Below, one piece after another: positions 22,700-34,084 of a stretch of DNA of 64,000 nucleotides (within the stretch, counting starts at the first letter, position 1; each line of letters begins with the position of its first letter). Location: positions 1-64,000 of the forward strand of contig JAGTXK010000059.1 in the NCBI GenBank assembly GCA_019096195.1, in the 5' to 3' direction. Source of the DNA: Boletus sp. NGJ (lineage: Eukaryota > Basidiomycota > Agaricomycetes > Boletales > Boletaceae). Made by a program: the position numbers and the translations under genes. Below the pieces are notes generated by a model. The model had not been told where the DNA came from. It searched no databases and worked only from the letters and a program-made list of their open reading frames with translations.

Positions 22700-24690
22700 A
22701 GGGCTTTTCATCATAAGTAATGTCTTTTGTGAAGCCGTTCCTGTTGCCAGATGCAAGTCAGGCCGTCGTGACGCTGTCATCAGACCACGTCAATAATATA
22801 GAGCACCGTACCTTCTGTGTGAAAAGTTGTGATGCTGATTGGTACACTGCATGCACAGGTTCGGCTGCGTCAACGTTCGCTCCCCGCGAGCGCCACGCAT
22901 TCCAAAGAATATTGACTTTCATTTCAATCTTTGTTGTCCATCTCCCCTTCAGCCGCAATACGTCTAGAAAATCGTACTTCAGCCAGTGACGTCGACCACA
23001 ACTCCAAAGGACAGATGCATCGCGACCTCTCTCTGCTTCCGGTGCTCTTGCCTGTGGTTGCCCCATTTTGCCTCGAGGCCAGCGCGCGGTCGTATCCTGT
23101 TTTAACGGGTGACACCGCGGGTCGGCCAAAGCCAATGGGAAACTCAGCCAGCTACATCTTCGATACATGATTGTCCCTCGCCCGAGCCTCATCCATCCAT
23201 CGACTTTTTTAAAATAGACAACGCCCTTCAGAATCCATCCTCTCTCAATCGCCAACACGACAGGATTCATCTAAGGCCTGTAGTGCCCCCCCCATTAATC
23301 GCCTTCTCGATCGTCTGAAGCGTTCACTGCATAGCCATTGAATTGACGGTTTGACGATACAGTCGACCCATATCGGAGGCCAAGAGGTCGCTGCGCGAAC
23401 GCAGTAGATTTGTTCGTGGGCTTGGGTGCGCATTCACTGTTTACGCGACCTGTACAAGCGGGAGGGGAGCGGGGTCGCGCTCCCCCTCTTACGCAGGTCC
23501 TTGACAGGTAGCTATGTTAATCAAGCATAGGTCTTGGCGCCAGATTACGTCGCTCGGCTGCTGTTCGTCTATCCGTCTGTGCACCCTCAGTGGGGCAGTT
23601 CCAAAGGCGCAGCTTTCCCGTTCGGTGTGTTTTCTAGCGAATTCGCCGCCACATTCCTTCTTATCGGGCCAGGCAGATGGGCCTAGGGTTCAGGTTGTTC
23701 GATATTTGGACGGAGGGGTGGGTTGGATTGAAGCGGACGCGCGAGTATGCCCCTTCTCCCCTTACCCATTACCTGGCCCTTCTTCGCTCTTGCGACGTAT
23801 GCCACCATCCTTTCGATCCATTACATCCCGCATTTCATATCTCGGAGGTCCGTGTTCTGGGTTTCCAATGCCTCTGGAAGGGAGGCGGTCAAGGGCAGTC
23901 AGTGGGTTAAGCCCCCTGGCTTTCGCAAGCTCGCAACCGCACGTCTCATGCCATCCCGCCCCTTTCCTGTCCATGTGCGTATTGTACGCAGCCCTGATAA
24001 TCGGAGAGGCGTGTCGCGATGGGTCGCGGCAAACAGATCCGACGGCCCAGGTCTTCGTCTCCTCGCACACTGATTCACCTATAAGGTCGCGCTTCGCGCT
24101 CTCCAGACTCCCCAGCGTATGCATGCTTCGCGGTCCGGATACGTACCAATAATCTGGATATGGTCGCAACGCAGTGTCATTTCCATTTCGTAAGCGTATT
24201 TGATTTCATTCTCTGGTTCAATCAATTTTTTCAGAAGCTGCACACAGCTGAGGCGATGCATCCTTGGGTGCCTGAGTCTCCGACGCTTCGGTCCACAGGT
24301 GACCTTATCTTCACGGACGGATCCATTAATTTCGTTTTCCCCCTCTTCACCGCTCTGTTGCGGCTGTCCTTTGGCCCGCAGTAATCGTCTTTTGGCTGAC
24401 GTCTCACAGCAATGTCTTGGTGTTCCATGGTGTTGCAGGACTCAGTGGTAATTCCGTATTCCAGGTTGTTTCGTGACTGCTAAAGCGTGCGAATATCATT
24501 TCTTCTTTTAGTATATCATTCTCATCCTCGACTGAATTCGGCAAAACGCCCTATGTCCATGCCGTCGACCAGCCAGATAATACAGGATGTCGAGAGGAGG
24601 GTAGCGTGATATTACTCTGTGACGGTATCAAGGTATCCCAGCGAAAGAGGGAAAGCGAACAAGACATACAGGACGGAGAGTAACTAGGCT
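22700..24690. other. About 2 kb without an identifiable gene
   Basis: Long open frames occur on both strands (for example 22,758-23,270 minus and 23,514-24,152 plus). They overlap one another, carry no recognisable motif and lie in GC-rich sequence, so I do not call genes. A sharp GC-rich block at 23,455-24,130 differs in composition from its neighbours and may be an unrecognised repeat. Confidence 0.35.
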
Positions 24691-24691
24691 T

Positions 24692-25080
24692 GTGAAAGCC
24701 ACCTTGGCTTCAAGGTTCATCAGTGAGACACGTCCCGACCTACTTCACCGGTCAGTATTCACGCATCACAGGACACTCCGTCACAGTCCCACGACCCTAC
24801 CACCAGAAGTGGTAGAGGGTACGTTCAAGGACGATCAAGATCTTCGTCGACGACGAGGCGGTGTACACATGATGCGAGTTCTTTCCGGGAAACCTTTTCA
24901 ATGAGGGCGGGCGTTCGATCGATCCATCGCGCTGCCTCTGCGGAAGAGGTTTGCTGTGGTGGCATCCAATTCCAATGTAACGACCCTTGCGGCGCTCAAC
25001 ATTGCTGTGCCAAGACGCGACTATGATCTTGCGCTCATATAAACCCGCGCATCGCTTTCAATTTGAAGAAGGTATCTGCA
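24692..25080 (-). pseudogene. Decayed copy of gene X with part of its promoter
   Basis: Plus-strand blocks GTAGAGGGTACGTTCAAGGA, TCTTCGTCGACGACGAGGCG and GCGAGTTCTTTCC match the corresponding part of gene X (21,100-21,190). The block ATATAAACCCGCGCATCGCTTT at about 25,038 matches the gene X promoter (ATATAAACGAGATCGACATC). Most of the coding part between them is deleted. The relic reads away from D3, whose ATG is about 180 bases further right. Confidence 0.6.
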
Positions 25081-25262
25081 TTACATCACACCTTGTTCCA
25101 GCGTTTTCCCCTGAGACTTAATTAGGCAAAATCGATGACCTGGCTGAAGATATAAATGGACCGTATATCCCAGCAGAGCCTAACGCAACCTCATTCCCGG
25201 TTTCTTGTTCCTTGACTCCAATTTTGCGAGTCGTTAAACTTCCATCATCTCTTGCATACGTC

Positions 25263-27062
25263 ATGTCCTCCGATTTGCAGTTTACTTTAGAGGGTCTACG
25301 ATTAAATGACTATGTATCCCGTACGGTCGTTCACACCATCTGTTAATCATTGATCTGATCCACCAATGCCAGTTATTATTGTCACTGCTGTGCTGTATGA
25401 TTATCGTGAGTGATGTGTATGCACACTATCCTCAAGTTGAAAATCTGGCCATTGCGACTTTACTACTGCAGTCCTCACCTTTTCGAGAGAGGTGTGTTAT
25501 TTCTCTCACCATATCCCATTCCTTTGGTGACGATATTCAAAGATAGACTATGTTTGGGTGAGGAAGCAATAATTATGAAGTAAGGACCGAGCTTGACAGC
25601 CCCGCAGCGCCGACCATGGACCTGGGTCTCTACGATGTTTCTTCTGGTGCGTGTAAAGCCCTGGAGGACACTTCGTTGTGCACGTCCCAGACTGACAGTT
25701 CTGTAGGTCCGCTATGTCGGCCTTTGTTGGGCTATGTATGTCCATGGTTGTTGTAATCCATATCAAACTCAACTGACAATGAATCTATACCCCAGTACCG
25801 ATAGTCTCGGTATGTTTGGAGTTGGATTTGAAGTTCATTAAGCTGATCAATATGTTTGCAGGTGGTACTACCTTTGTCCCCGGCCCGCTGACGGTCAGTT
25901 TTTTTTTTTGGTTTGCGCCGGGTCTATCATTGATGATCATCTGGTAGATGTATGCATCCAAAATCCGATTTCAAACTCTATTGATAACAGCTCCATAGGT
26001 GTAAGTACATCAACTTACTACTCACACGATATCAGTATGAAATATCGATACTCTGAAGGCACCGCATTGTGTCTTATAACTGGTTGGACATTCCCAATAT
26101 TCCTTACTGCTGCTGATTGTGAGTGACTGTACCCTTGACTCCATCCCCCCAAGTGTAAATTCCATTACAGTTGTGTTGATCCTCCGGGTGTATGCATTGT
26201 GGAATCGATCCAGGAAGATCCTTTATGTCCTCCTCCTCGTTTACGTACCACAGGTTATTTTTTGCCTCGTTTTTCCGGCTATATACTACAATCCCAACAC
26301 CTACCTCTCAGGTATGTCTCGAGCTGAACTGTTTGCGCCACTGCAATCACCCTCGGGTCGCATTTCATGTCTTACCACCCTTTTCTCTAGTCACAGTTCT
26401 CCAGGTTGCCGATTTCTCTGTTTGCAATGCTTCATGGAGCAGCATCCCATCCATGCTTAACATGTATGCCGCAACACCGCGCTTTGTTCTCGGTGTCACA
26501 CTTTTGGCTCTCGCTATCATCCAAACCGCGACGCAGTCAGTTAGGATGTACAAAGCAGTCAAGCAGTGGCAACCTAACCGATACATGCAACAACTCGTGA
26601 GAGATGGAGCTCTTTATGTCCTCGTGTACGTCGCCCTCTCATTCGTGTCCGTTTGATACCATCGTGTTCTCCAACCCATCTTACATCCACACGGGAACTA
26701 ACCACTCGGATATTTTCCCCTGCATTTCTAGGAACGCGCTTTTCATCATCAGTCCTAATCTTCCGTTCAACAACACCCTCACGAGCAAATTAAATATTTG
26801 CATAAAGCTGTTTTGTGATATAGCGTTATGTGTCATGATGCCGCGGTTCATCATCAGCGTGCGGGAGCTGTTCCACCATGACGCTCGTCGCCGCTGGCAA
26901 GGGATCGACAACGGATTCGGTGTGTCGTCGCAATCTAATGCCAGTCAAAACACGGCTGCATCTGGGATTGCTTTCGCGGATGTCGCCTCGGGGAAGTGTC
27001 AGATCGTGGAGAGGAGAGCGGACGAATTTGGGGCGGTTCGTCCGGAAGGATATACTGTTTGA
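25263..27062 (+). CDS. D3: DUF6533-family multi-pass membrane protein, best-preserved family member
   Basis: The ATG at 25,263 opens MSSDLQFTLEGLRLNDYVSR. Short exons then give IIVTAVLYDY (span 1), the DUF6533 motif LTFSREIDYVW, RRPWTWVSTMFLLVRYVGLC, GGTTFVPGPLT, an 8-nt micro-exon (25,991-25,998), MKYRYSEGTALCLITGW with IPIFL-type span, VLILRVYALWNRSRKILYVL, PRFVLGVTLLALAIIQTATQ, QWQPNRYMQQLVRDGALYVL, and a last exon with MMPRFIISVRELFHHD and WQGIDNGFGV, ending at 27,062. Using the micro-exon gives LTLHSMKYR with no stop, so the frame is open along the exons I can chain. About seven hydrophobic spans suggest a plasma-membrane or endomembrane protein. The family is common in agaricomycetes and its role is unknown. 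A gene X relic lies head-to-head on its left. Confidence 0.8.
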
Positions 27063-27700
27063 ACGAGGACAACTGGGGATGAGCATCAACGCAGGGCCGT
27101 CAATGGATAGTAGGCCGGGATGTTGGTACTTTGAATGACATTCTGATATTTAATTTATCCTTCCGTACTATGCCTCGTCTTCTGAGCTCCACATGCTGTA
27201 TCTCTCAAAGCAACGAATCGTATAAATTGTTTCCCAGGGAGCGTCTCCCTCTGCCCATATGATTTGGTTCTGTGCTGCACGGGTCTTTCTAGCGCTACAC
27301 AGGGCTATTGTAGAAATAGGCACGTTTCGTCCGTCGGGGCTACAACTTAGCACACCGGCGTATACGATGCAACAAAAAGGCTAGCATCACCGAGGAAATC
27401 GACTTCTTGAACGTCGTGGAGGCATGAGCTCGGGCCCTGGAGGGTCATCGGATGATCCTGTTCCCATCGCCCGAACCGCCGTGCCATCTGCAACTTGATT
27501 GAAGGCTGGCGTTGGACGCATGACCGCAATGAAGCCACCTTTTCTCACCAGATAACCCCTGTGAGTGCGGTATCTTCCTACTTCTCCGGCGATGTAAAAT
27601 CTGCTACCAAGGGGACGTACCGAGACGAAAGGTGTTCCTTGAGATCGAATCGAATATCGATGTCCGATTCCGACGTCCTGCGCTTCGTTGACTCCTGATA
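27063..27700 (+). repeat. 3' flank of D3, repeated at 22.5, 28.2, 43.8-44.3 and 45.8 kb
   Basis: This flank recurs beside other DUF6533 copies. CGTCTTCTGAGCTC at about 27,177 recurs inverted at 28,336-28,350. ATGATTTGGTTCTGTGCTGCAC near 27,258 recurs as AAATTGGTTCTGTGTTGCAC near 43,929. CAGGCTGGCGTTGGACGCATGACC-type sequence near 27,500 recurs near 44,150 and 45,780, and ATCTTCCTACTTCTCCGGC near 27,570 recurs near 45,917. No conserved frame is shared, so it is likely untranslated flank duplicated along with the genes. Confidence 0.6.
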
Positions 27701-27769
27701 AAGATTGTCTTCAGTCGATGCCATCCGGCGATCCAGCTATTTGACAAAGTCCCCAATGCTAGCATAACA

Positions 27770-28030
27770 TTCATCTGCCTGACCCTGGTGCGTGATATAG
27801 ATATAGATGTAGCTTTATCCACCATGATGCCTCGGTTCATCATCGGCGTGCGAGAGCTGTGTGACCGTATTCTCCGTCGCGGCAGGCAAGGAATTGACAC
27901 CGAGTTCGGTGTGTTTGTCCGAGTCGCAAAACATCGGCAATCAAAATCTGGCCGTGTCTAGATGCGATTGCCCTCGCAGATGTCGCTCTGGGGCAGGGTC
28001 AGATCGTGGACATTATGGACCCATGGATTG
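27770..28030 (+). pseudogene. Relic of a DUF6533 gene, last exon only
   Basis: The plus frame reads MMPRFIIGVRELCDRI, then RQGIDTEFGV, corresponding to MMPRFIISVRELFHHD and WQGIDNGFGV of D3. The frame breaks soon after. DNA matching the following residues (GCTCTGGGGCAGGGTCAGATCGTGGA) parallels the D3 end (GCCTCGGGGAAGTGTCAGATCGTGGA). No upstream exons are found. Confidence 0.65.
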
Positions 28031-28189
28031 ATGCTGCGCGTGGTGGGAAGAAGGCGACTCGACTCTCGAATGGCCGAGCTCATGCCTCCGCGAGCGACAT
28101 GCAGTCGTGATACTCGGCGCGCATTATTTGGATGTCAAGAGTTTTTGGTTATATCGTATATACACTGTTGTAGCCCTCCAGGAAGGTAA

Positions 28190-28358
28190 ACAACGTGCTG
28201 GTTTCGACAAAGCGCTCCCTGCCGTACCTACTAGGTCCTGATCAACAAGCACAGAACCAAATCGCACATACAGGCAAGAAACTCCCTCGAGACAATGTCT
28301 ACATCGTGCAACGCCGGGAGATACATAGTGCATACGGTGAGCTCAGAAGACGGGGTAT
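28190..28358 (-). repeat. Inverted copy of the DUF6533 3' flank; outer part of the D4 flank cut off by the transposon
   Basis: Read on the minus strand, CCCCGTCTTCTGAGCTCACC, ATGTATCTCCCGGCG and GCGATTTGGTTCTGTGCTTG match the D3 flank at 27,173-27,280. Its orientation fits the 3' flank of D4, whose own flank stops abruptly at 40,175, where the KDZ element begins. Removing the element makes the D4 flank collinear with the D3 flank. Confidence 0.65.
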
Positions 28359-28370
28359 ATGCACAGAGCC

Positions 28371-28440
28371 CACCCCGTAGTTTTAATGCAGAAAATCGAT
28401 TGTAATAGCAATTCATGGTGTCATGCACAGCTTACTGTAA
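28371..28440 (+). repeat. Left terminal inverted repeat of the KDZ element
   Basis: Starts CACCCCGTAG and contains GTAATAGCA and TGTCATGCACA. The reverse complement of 40,174-40,104 starts CACCCGTACC and contains ACAATAGCA and TGTCATGCACA at nearly the same offsets (34/37 and 49/52). Four extra bases (AGCC) separate it from the target duplication. Confidence 0.7.
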
Positions 28441-29344
28441 CTAAGAGGTCTGCATTACTTTTGCACGACTTGTGCAAGACATGTGGATCCCCTGTACCTT
28501 CCTAGTGGAGCTTAAGCCTTTCCAAATGTATATTTCACAGCTGCCTGCTTTGGATCGGCCAGTTCTTATTTCTCTGCCACATGGGCTTCCCGCAGTGATG
28601 TATGGACCCAGCTTCTGTTTGTACTTTCTATTCTTGATCGCCGAAATGATGGTGACCTTTCTGACAGGTACCATCAATTGATCTTCTCGAAGCTGCCACT
28701 GGCAATCTGACATGGCTATAGCCTCCTAATTTTGCACTCTTCCGCTCCCTTTGGGTCTGCAAATTTCTTTTTTTTTCTGGTTCCTGCACCCCCTCCACCA
28801 TTCCCCATAGCTCCTTTGTGCTCCCCATTTACCTCCACTCGATGGATTGATAAGATTTCTCACCAAAGCCGGTCTAATGCATCCATGGTCAACTGTTTCT
28901 GCCTTTGTCCACTTGCTCAGGGGCTCAGGGGCTTTTTTTCAGGACTCTGTGCTCCCTCCATTCTCCTGCCATCATTCCTCCATGCCCTGGCTTACCTCTA
29001 CTCATTGGATTGAAGCAGATCTGGTATGTCTATAGTGTACTATATTAGTAATTGTCTGTTACCTTTGGATTTGGCAGCTTCTTTTGCTGCTCTTACACCT
29101 TCCCTCCACATCCCGCCATTGCTTCTTGTGTCCTGCATACTCATACCATACTTTTGTAGATGTCCTCTATGGCCCCCTTGTTGCTATTTCACTACCTGAT
29201 TATCCCTCCTGTTCATGCTCTTTCTGCTTTGTCTTGCATTCTTGTTCATTGTCCTTACTTGTATTTTAGTATCACCAGGAAATAAAATTGGACTTAGTGA
29301 AAAATCATCATTATCAGTCTGAACCCTGGGCCTTGGTACTTCAG

Positions 29345-29500
29345 TTGTGTGACAGTATGTCTTGCATTATGCATCACTCTCTTACAGTCGTATCTTGCAT
29401 TATGCATTACATCCTTACAGTACATTTGCATTACACTTCACACCATTACAGAGTGTCTTGCATTACACTTTACACCATTACAATGTCTTGCATCACTGTT
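29345..29500 (+). repeat. Short tandem repeats near the left end of the KDZ element
   Basis: About four to five imperfect units of roughly 30 nt of the type GTCTTGCATTACAC..ACACCATTACA. The flanking 28.45-29.6 kb holds no gene I can support. Such subterminal repeats could be transposase-binding sites, but this is inference. Confidence 0.5.
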
Positions 29501-29859
29501 ACTATGACAACAAAAACGACCTTTAATTCACAACTAGACATGGTACATAAGTGTCTACTAGCCATGCTGACCCTGCTTTGGAGTAGTGACTCCAATTTGA
29601 TTCGCAATGGTGTTGCGAGTGGATGGAACCACTGAACAGCCAGACCTGCAAGGAGCTGAACTGGATGTGTCAGGCATTTTTGTATCAGAGGGGGCAGCAT
29701 CGGTGACAGACACAGACTGTGTTTTAGTTCACTCAGGCTTGCTCCTCCTTTTTTTCGGTGGGGAACGCTGGGAGACAGATAAATTTATGGCTGTGGTCAG
29801 AGCAGGAGTGGGAGTCACAGCTGGAGTAGGAATTTGAACAGGAGGGGGAGCAAGAGTCA

Positions 29860-30245
29860 GAGCAGTGGTGAGAGTTGGAGCAGGTGCAGACATTCAGACA
29901 ACCTGCGTGGGCATTGGGACAGGTGCAGACATTGGAATAGACATGGGAGTTAAAATAGGTGGAGTTGGAACAGGCGTGGGGGTTGGAGCAGGTATGGGTA
30001 CAGGAGTTGGTGCGAGCACATGCACAGGAGGTGGAGTGAGAGTAGCTGTAGGAGATGGGGCAAACACTAGCACAGGATTTGGAATGAGTGTGGGCACGAA
30101 GGTTAGAGTGGGCATGCACACAGGAGATGGAGTGTGTGCTGGCATGGGAGTCACAGAAGGTATGGGTGTTGGTGTTGGTATAGGAGCAGGTGCCCATGTT
30201 GGAATGAGATTGGGAGCAGAGGGTGGAAGGGTGGGGGCAGTTGCA
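29860..30245 (-). repeat. Degenerate 12-18 nt coding repeat (Pro/Thr-Pro/Val)
   Basis: On the minus strand units such as CCTACTCCAACACC and CCCACTCCTGCT repeat dozens of times and encode (PTP/PVP)n. Because the repeat is nearly in register, all frames are open and spurious long frames appear on both strands. Inside cargo gene A. Confidence 0.7.
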
Positions 30246-31419
30246 AGATCGGGTGGGTAGGAGTGGAAGAAATCAGTGTCCCTTGTGAATGAAGTGGGTG
30301 GATCTGCCATCAGGTTGTCACTGAAGAATCCGGCGGTAGAGTCAGCCTCAATGGTCAGGGTGGACTGCAGGTACAGTCAGAAAGATACACTGAGGATTAC
30401 CCAATTTAGAATATTTACCTGTGGCATACCAAAGGCTGATACGGCCAGATTTCCTGAGGCGCTTGCATAATCAGACCAGGAAAGTGACGATCGCTGAGAA
30501 CTTCCAGAATTGCTGTAATTAGCAGGGATGTCGAAGTCAGATGGGCTATTCAATTCATTGAGGAAAGAATATCCTGAGGGAAGAGGGGGAATCAATGTTG
30601 GAGTTGCTGAAAATGGAGCGCTTGAAGATAGTGGTAGGTATATGCCATGAGGAGGGATGTCGGAAGAGGAAAGGTAATTGTCCATAGAATCGAAGGACCA
30701 CTGGGAGAACATTGAAATGTCAGAATTGACAGAGACGGCATCCTCTTCATGTCCTGGTCCATTGGAGTGCATTGATACATTGCTTTCTATGAAAAACCCA
30801 TCAATAGGCTAAGTCGTGGTTGACAGGTTGGCAGCTTCAATACTTGATTGGAGGGGTTGAGGAATGGAGTGGTCAGATGAGGTGCCCACGTCAGAAGGGC
30901 CTTGCAAAGTGGCCATGGAGTCAACTATGTAATATAAATGTTACAATGAAAGCTAGGACGGAAGAAGAGAACCTAAACTTACCATGAACATGACGAACAA
31001 ATGCGTCAAATGGCTTCATGATTTGCTCGCTGAAGGCATTATGTGCCTGCATGAAACCCATCCCTAAAGGAGTCTCGCCAACGTGTATGCTAACAGAGAT
31101 GAGATATTATAGTAGATCCAGCACTGCAGAGGCTTACCTGAGAGTCTTGATCTTGCTGCCCTTGGAGTAATCTGGACCGCCAGCAAGAATGGTGAATGCC
31201 CAACCAGTTTCGTCTTTAAAGCAATCAAAGAATTTTACAAGCATTGCAGAAAGATCTGATAGCCCTGACAATCGCACAATGTTAGCCTGTACATAAGACA
31301 ATGCATTGGTGAATGAAAGGAACTTGCAATGGACGAAAGAAAGAAACCTAAACCCAATATCTGAAGCGTTGCCAGCTGAAGCAATATGCGACAGAGAGAA
31401 GGGCAATTTCAAGGCTAAG

Positions 31420-32270
31420 CGAAACAGGGTATTCTACCGGCTACTTATATACTACCAATAGTGGCGCACGGACCGTGCTGTGCTATGACGTCGTAGGGTA
31501 CTGGGTATGACATCACAGGAATGAGGAAATGTCAGTGTCCAATGGCAAAAGGGAGAAACGGTGGAATGAGATGCGTATGGTATGTGCATGTAAGTGAAAG
31601 GTAGTCTGGAGCGTTCTAGGCGTGGCTACGTGTGATATGTCTAAAGGGGAACTAATAAATAGAAATGGAAGCGAGAGACGAAAAGAAGAAATGAAAGAGT
31701 GATGCGTAAGGCATCGCATGGGGTGATCGTTGGATCTGGTATTGAGACGGGATCGTATCAGGTGATAGATCGGGTCTTGTCTATGGGTTAATCTAGTGTG
31801 GGCTTGATTAGTACTTGTGTAGCGTACCGAGCTCTGCATCAGGTACGATCTACAGGTGACATGCGTGTAACGAGCGTATACGTGACAAAGGGTTATTGTC
31901 ATCGTACGGCGTTATATCACATGGTGTGGCTACTGAGCACTGCATCAGGTAGGTCCACAGGGGGAGGCGTAGTTTATAGGTGTGCGGGCCTTGCTTGTGG
32001 CCGTGAAGCCAGGGTTTAGCCGTAAGGCTACTTGGTGTCGTAGTGTAACGGGTACGACTAGGGTACAGCTAATGAAAGTGTACATAGGTGTGTGTGGTTG
32101 TGTGGTGTATCGTATGGGGGAGGATACGATGAGTGACTACTCTAGGTGTATGCGAGGTGAGGTTAGGATGGAGATTGGTGGTAGTGGGTGAGTGTATCGT
32201 CTATAGGTAGTGCGAGAGTGTAGGTAGAAGTGCTAATAATTAGGTGGTATAATTGGTGATCGTTTCAGTG
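31420..32270. other. About 850-bp stretch of different composition inside cargo gene A
   Basis: The stretch separates two exons of cargo A by far more than the usual 50-70 nt intron. It is rich in CG, TACG and GTACG words unlike the surrounding sequence. It holds a near-duplicate pair (TACCGAGCTCTGCATCAGGTA at 31,830 and CTACTGAGCACTGCATCAGGTA at 31,928). Its ends show only weak inverted similarity (TTATATACTACCAATAG against TTATACCACCTAATTATT). It is probably a small insertion inside the transposon; its family is not determined. Confidence 0.4.
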
Positions 32271-33331
32271 AATGTGCTTACTGTGTTTTGAGGCTTAAGT
32301 CAGAGGGACTAGCTGTCGCCATTGCAGCTGCTGACTTGGCTCTGGCTGTCACTGCAGCCACTGACTTGGCTCTGGCCTTTGCACCCTCAAGTCGCACTTT
32401 TTCTTCAAGCACCTTGCGTCATCAATGCTCATCCCTGACTGACTTGACCCAAGCTTCTTTCGTCAACCTGCGATGAATACCCATGCACTCCTTTTTCAAG
32501 CTGGTATTCAGGCCAAGCCTTGCACATTCATCCTCAAACTTTGGTTTGATTTCGTCCTTATAGTACAACTTTGAATAGACTTGTTCCTCGCTTAAGTTGT
32601 GTGTCCGCTTTGCAGAATCCTTCATGAGCTGGTTCATGGACTTGAATGGGTCCATGACAGATGCACTCCGCTTATCACGCCACGTGTTGGATTTCCACCA
32701 CATCGCATTGAGAAGTTGCTGGGACAGTGAGAATGCAATTAATGGCTGAGCGATAAGTTGTAATGCAAGACTCACCTTTTGGCGCTTTTCGATTTGGCAT
32801 GCAAGATGCTCATGTTGAATGGGTGTCAAAGAGTCAGGTGTTGTACCCAGAGGAAAATCACATTCCTTCAACTGGATCTCTGGCCATTTTTGGAACCATG
32901 CTTCGAAGAAAATGGGCTTGAATTCCATATAGTCCCGGTTAAGTAGACATTTGACATAGTGTTGCTCATAGTAGTCCTGGAGCCATTTCTTCTGCTCATT
33001 GGTGGCCCAGTCGCGTCCGCCCATCTGTAAATGTTAGAGTATTGTTTGTGATCAGAATAAATCTACAAACCTCTGATAAAGAACGAGTATAGCATGCAGA
33101 TAGAAAAGAGCTTGGGTGAAATAATGTTAAGAAACAGATGCCATGGAAAATGGTAGACTTATGCTTTTGTTGGACTTTGTTGACACAAGTGGGAGGTAGT
33201 TGGTGGCAAGGGTTTGGCAGGGCAACACATGCGCAGTCCTCATTCTTGAGGCAAAACTGTTAAAGCAACGATCTTTGCATTAATGATTCGCAAATTTGAG
33301 AACTTTGGTGGTAAGACACGAAGCATATAGT

Positions 33332-34084
33332 CTACCTCGACAGATCATCCAAATGTTGAAAGAAACCATTATTGTAGCTGATGTCAGCTTCCTTCTGATA
33401 AAGCAAACCATTGTTTTGGTGCAACGTGTCTAAACTTCCTTCCATATTAGCCATATGTATGTCCTTGAGCATGGAGATTGCCCTAGCAACGTGGCCAGTC
33501 ACTTTTCGCACAGAGGTCAGAAGAGGTCCAGCACCTCTACACTGCAAAATATTGCTCTTGATCTCTCTGGCTGACTTCTGGACTTCACCAGCTCGGAGAA
33601 TGAGTTCTTCGATGCCATTGTCAAGGATTCCTTGGCCTCCTTCACCTGGAGTCGAGAGCCAATGGTCCAAGAGGGATTTCAATGAGCCAGTGTGTGCAAT
33701 TCATCCTCGCTGAAAGAGTAGTTAGACATGAGAGCCATGATACATAAGTTACAATGTACAGCCTGGGTGTGTCTCTTTGTTGTTCTTGAGTCAAGGAGCT
33801 GGATACTAGTCGTTAGTGAAATGCAGAAGGGATGGTGAAAAGCTACTCACGATTTTGAACCAGCCTGGGCATGCCTAGCCTTGTACTTGAGCTTCATTTT
33901 CTGGGAGATCGCTGCCTGGTTGCTGCATGTCAGGTAAGTGCTCTGGGTCTAGAAGAGAAAACTAAGCTTACTGTTCATAGTATCTTTTTCGAGCAGCACA
34001 GGCAGCTGTGACATGTTCTTGGGCACTGTGGTAGAGAGTAGGGTGTCCTATATGAAGAGGTTGCAGGTTGACCATGACTGCCAT
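33332..34084 (-). pseudogene. KDZ cargo B: small basic protein, broken or mis-joined
   Basis: Exon 1 (34,084-33,972) starts MAVMVNLQPLHIGH and ends AACAARKRYYE. Exon 2 (33,922-33,851) continues NQAAISQKMKLKYKARHAQA. The Arg/Lys/Tyr-rich helix is typical of small frames that, from memory, occur beside KDZ elements in agaricomycetes. Further frames (SIQLLDSRTTKRHTQA, then 33,682-33,332 with ILDNGIEELILRAGEVQ and VARAISMLKDIHMANMEG) lie in line, but joining them needs a frame change near 33,700. The gene is either broken or has an exon I cannot place. It has no known function; its basic character suggests nucleic-acid contact. Confidence 0.45.

Larger units (their letters stand above)
29729..33024 (-). 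pseudogene. KDZ cargo A: KDZ-associated accessory protein, interrupted
   Basis: The first solid exon (33,024-32,422) starts GGRDWATNEQKKWLQDYY, continues MEFKPIFFEAWFQKWPEIQL and contains EEQVYSKLYYKDEIKPKFED. This EVYSKLYY..KIKP pattern, from memory, marks a protein repeatedly found next to KDZ transposases in basidiomycetes. Two in-frame stops follow, then an Ala/Lys-rich helix (EEKVRLEGAKARAKSVAAV). Downstream exons carry ETGWAFTILAGGPDYSKG and VGETPLGMGFMQAHN, then a Ser-rich part, a long Pro/Thr repeat region (30.3-29.86 kb) and a basic end (SPPKKRRSKPE, stop at 29,729). A further stop lies near 29,890. An 850-bp foreign stretch lies between two exons. DNA binding is plausible from the basic tail, but the function is unproven. 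Confidence 0.6.

Noticed and set aside
22758-23270. 170-codon minus frame
   Set aside because: No recognisable motif and unlikely composition; overlaps open frames on the other strand.
23514-24152. 212-codon plus frame
   Set aside because: GC-rich stretch with long frames on both strands, no motif, no splice-linked exons; probably chance.
29733-30260. Cys/Ser/His-rich and Gly/Val-rich long frames over the repeat region
   Set aside because: The near-periodic repeat keeps several frames open; only the Pro/Thr frame is in line with the other exons of cargo A.
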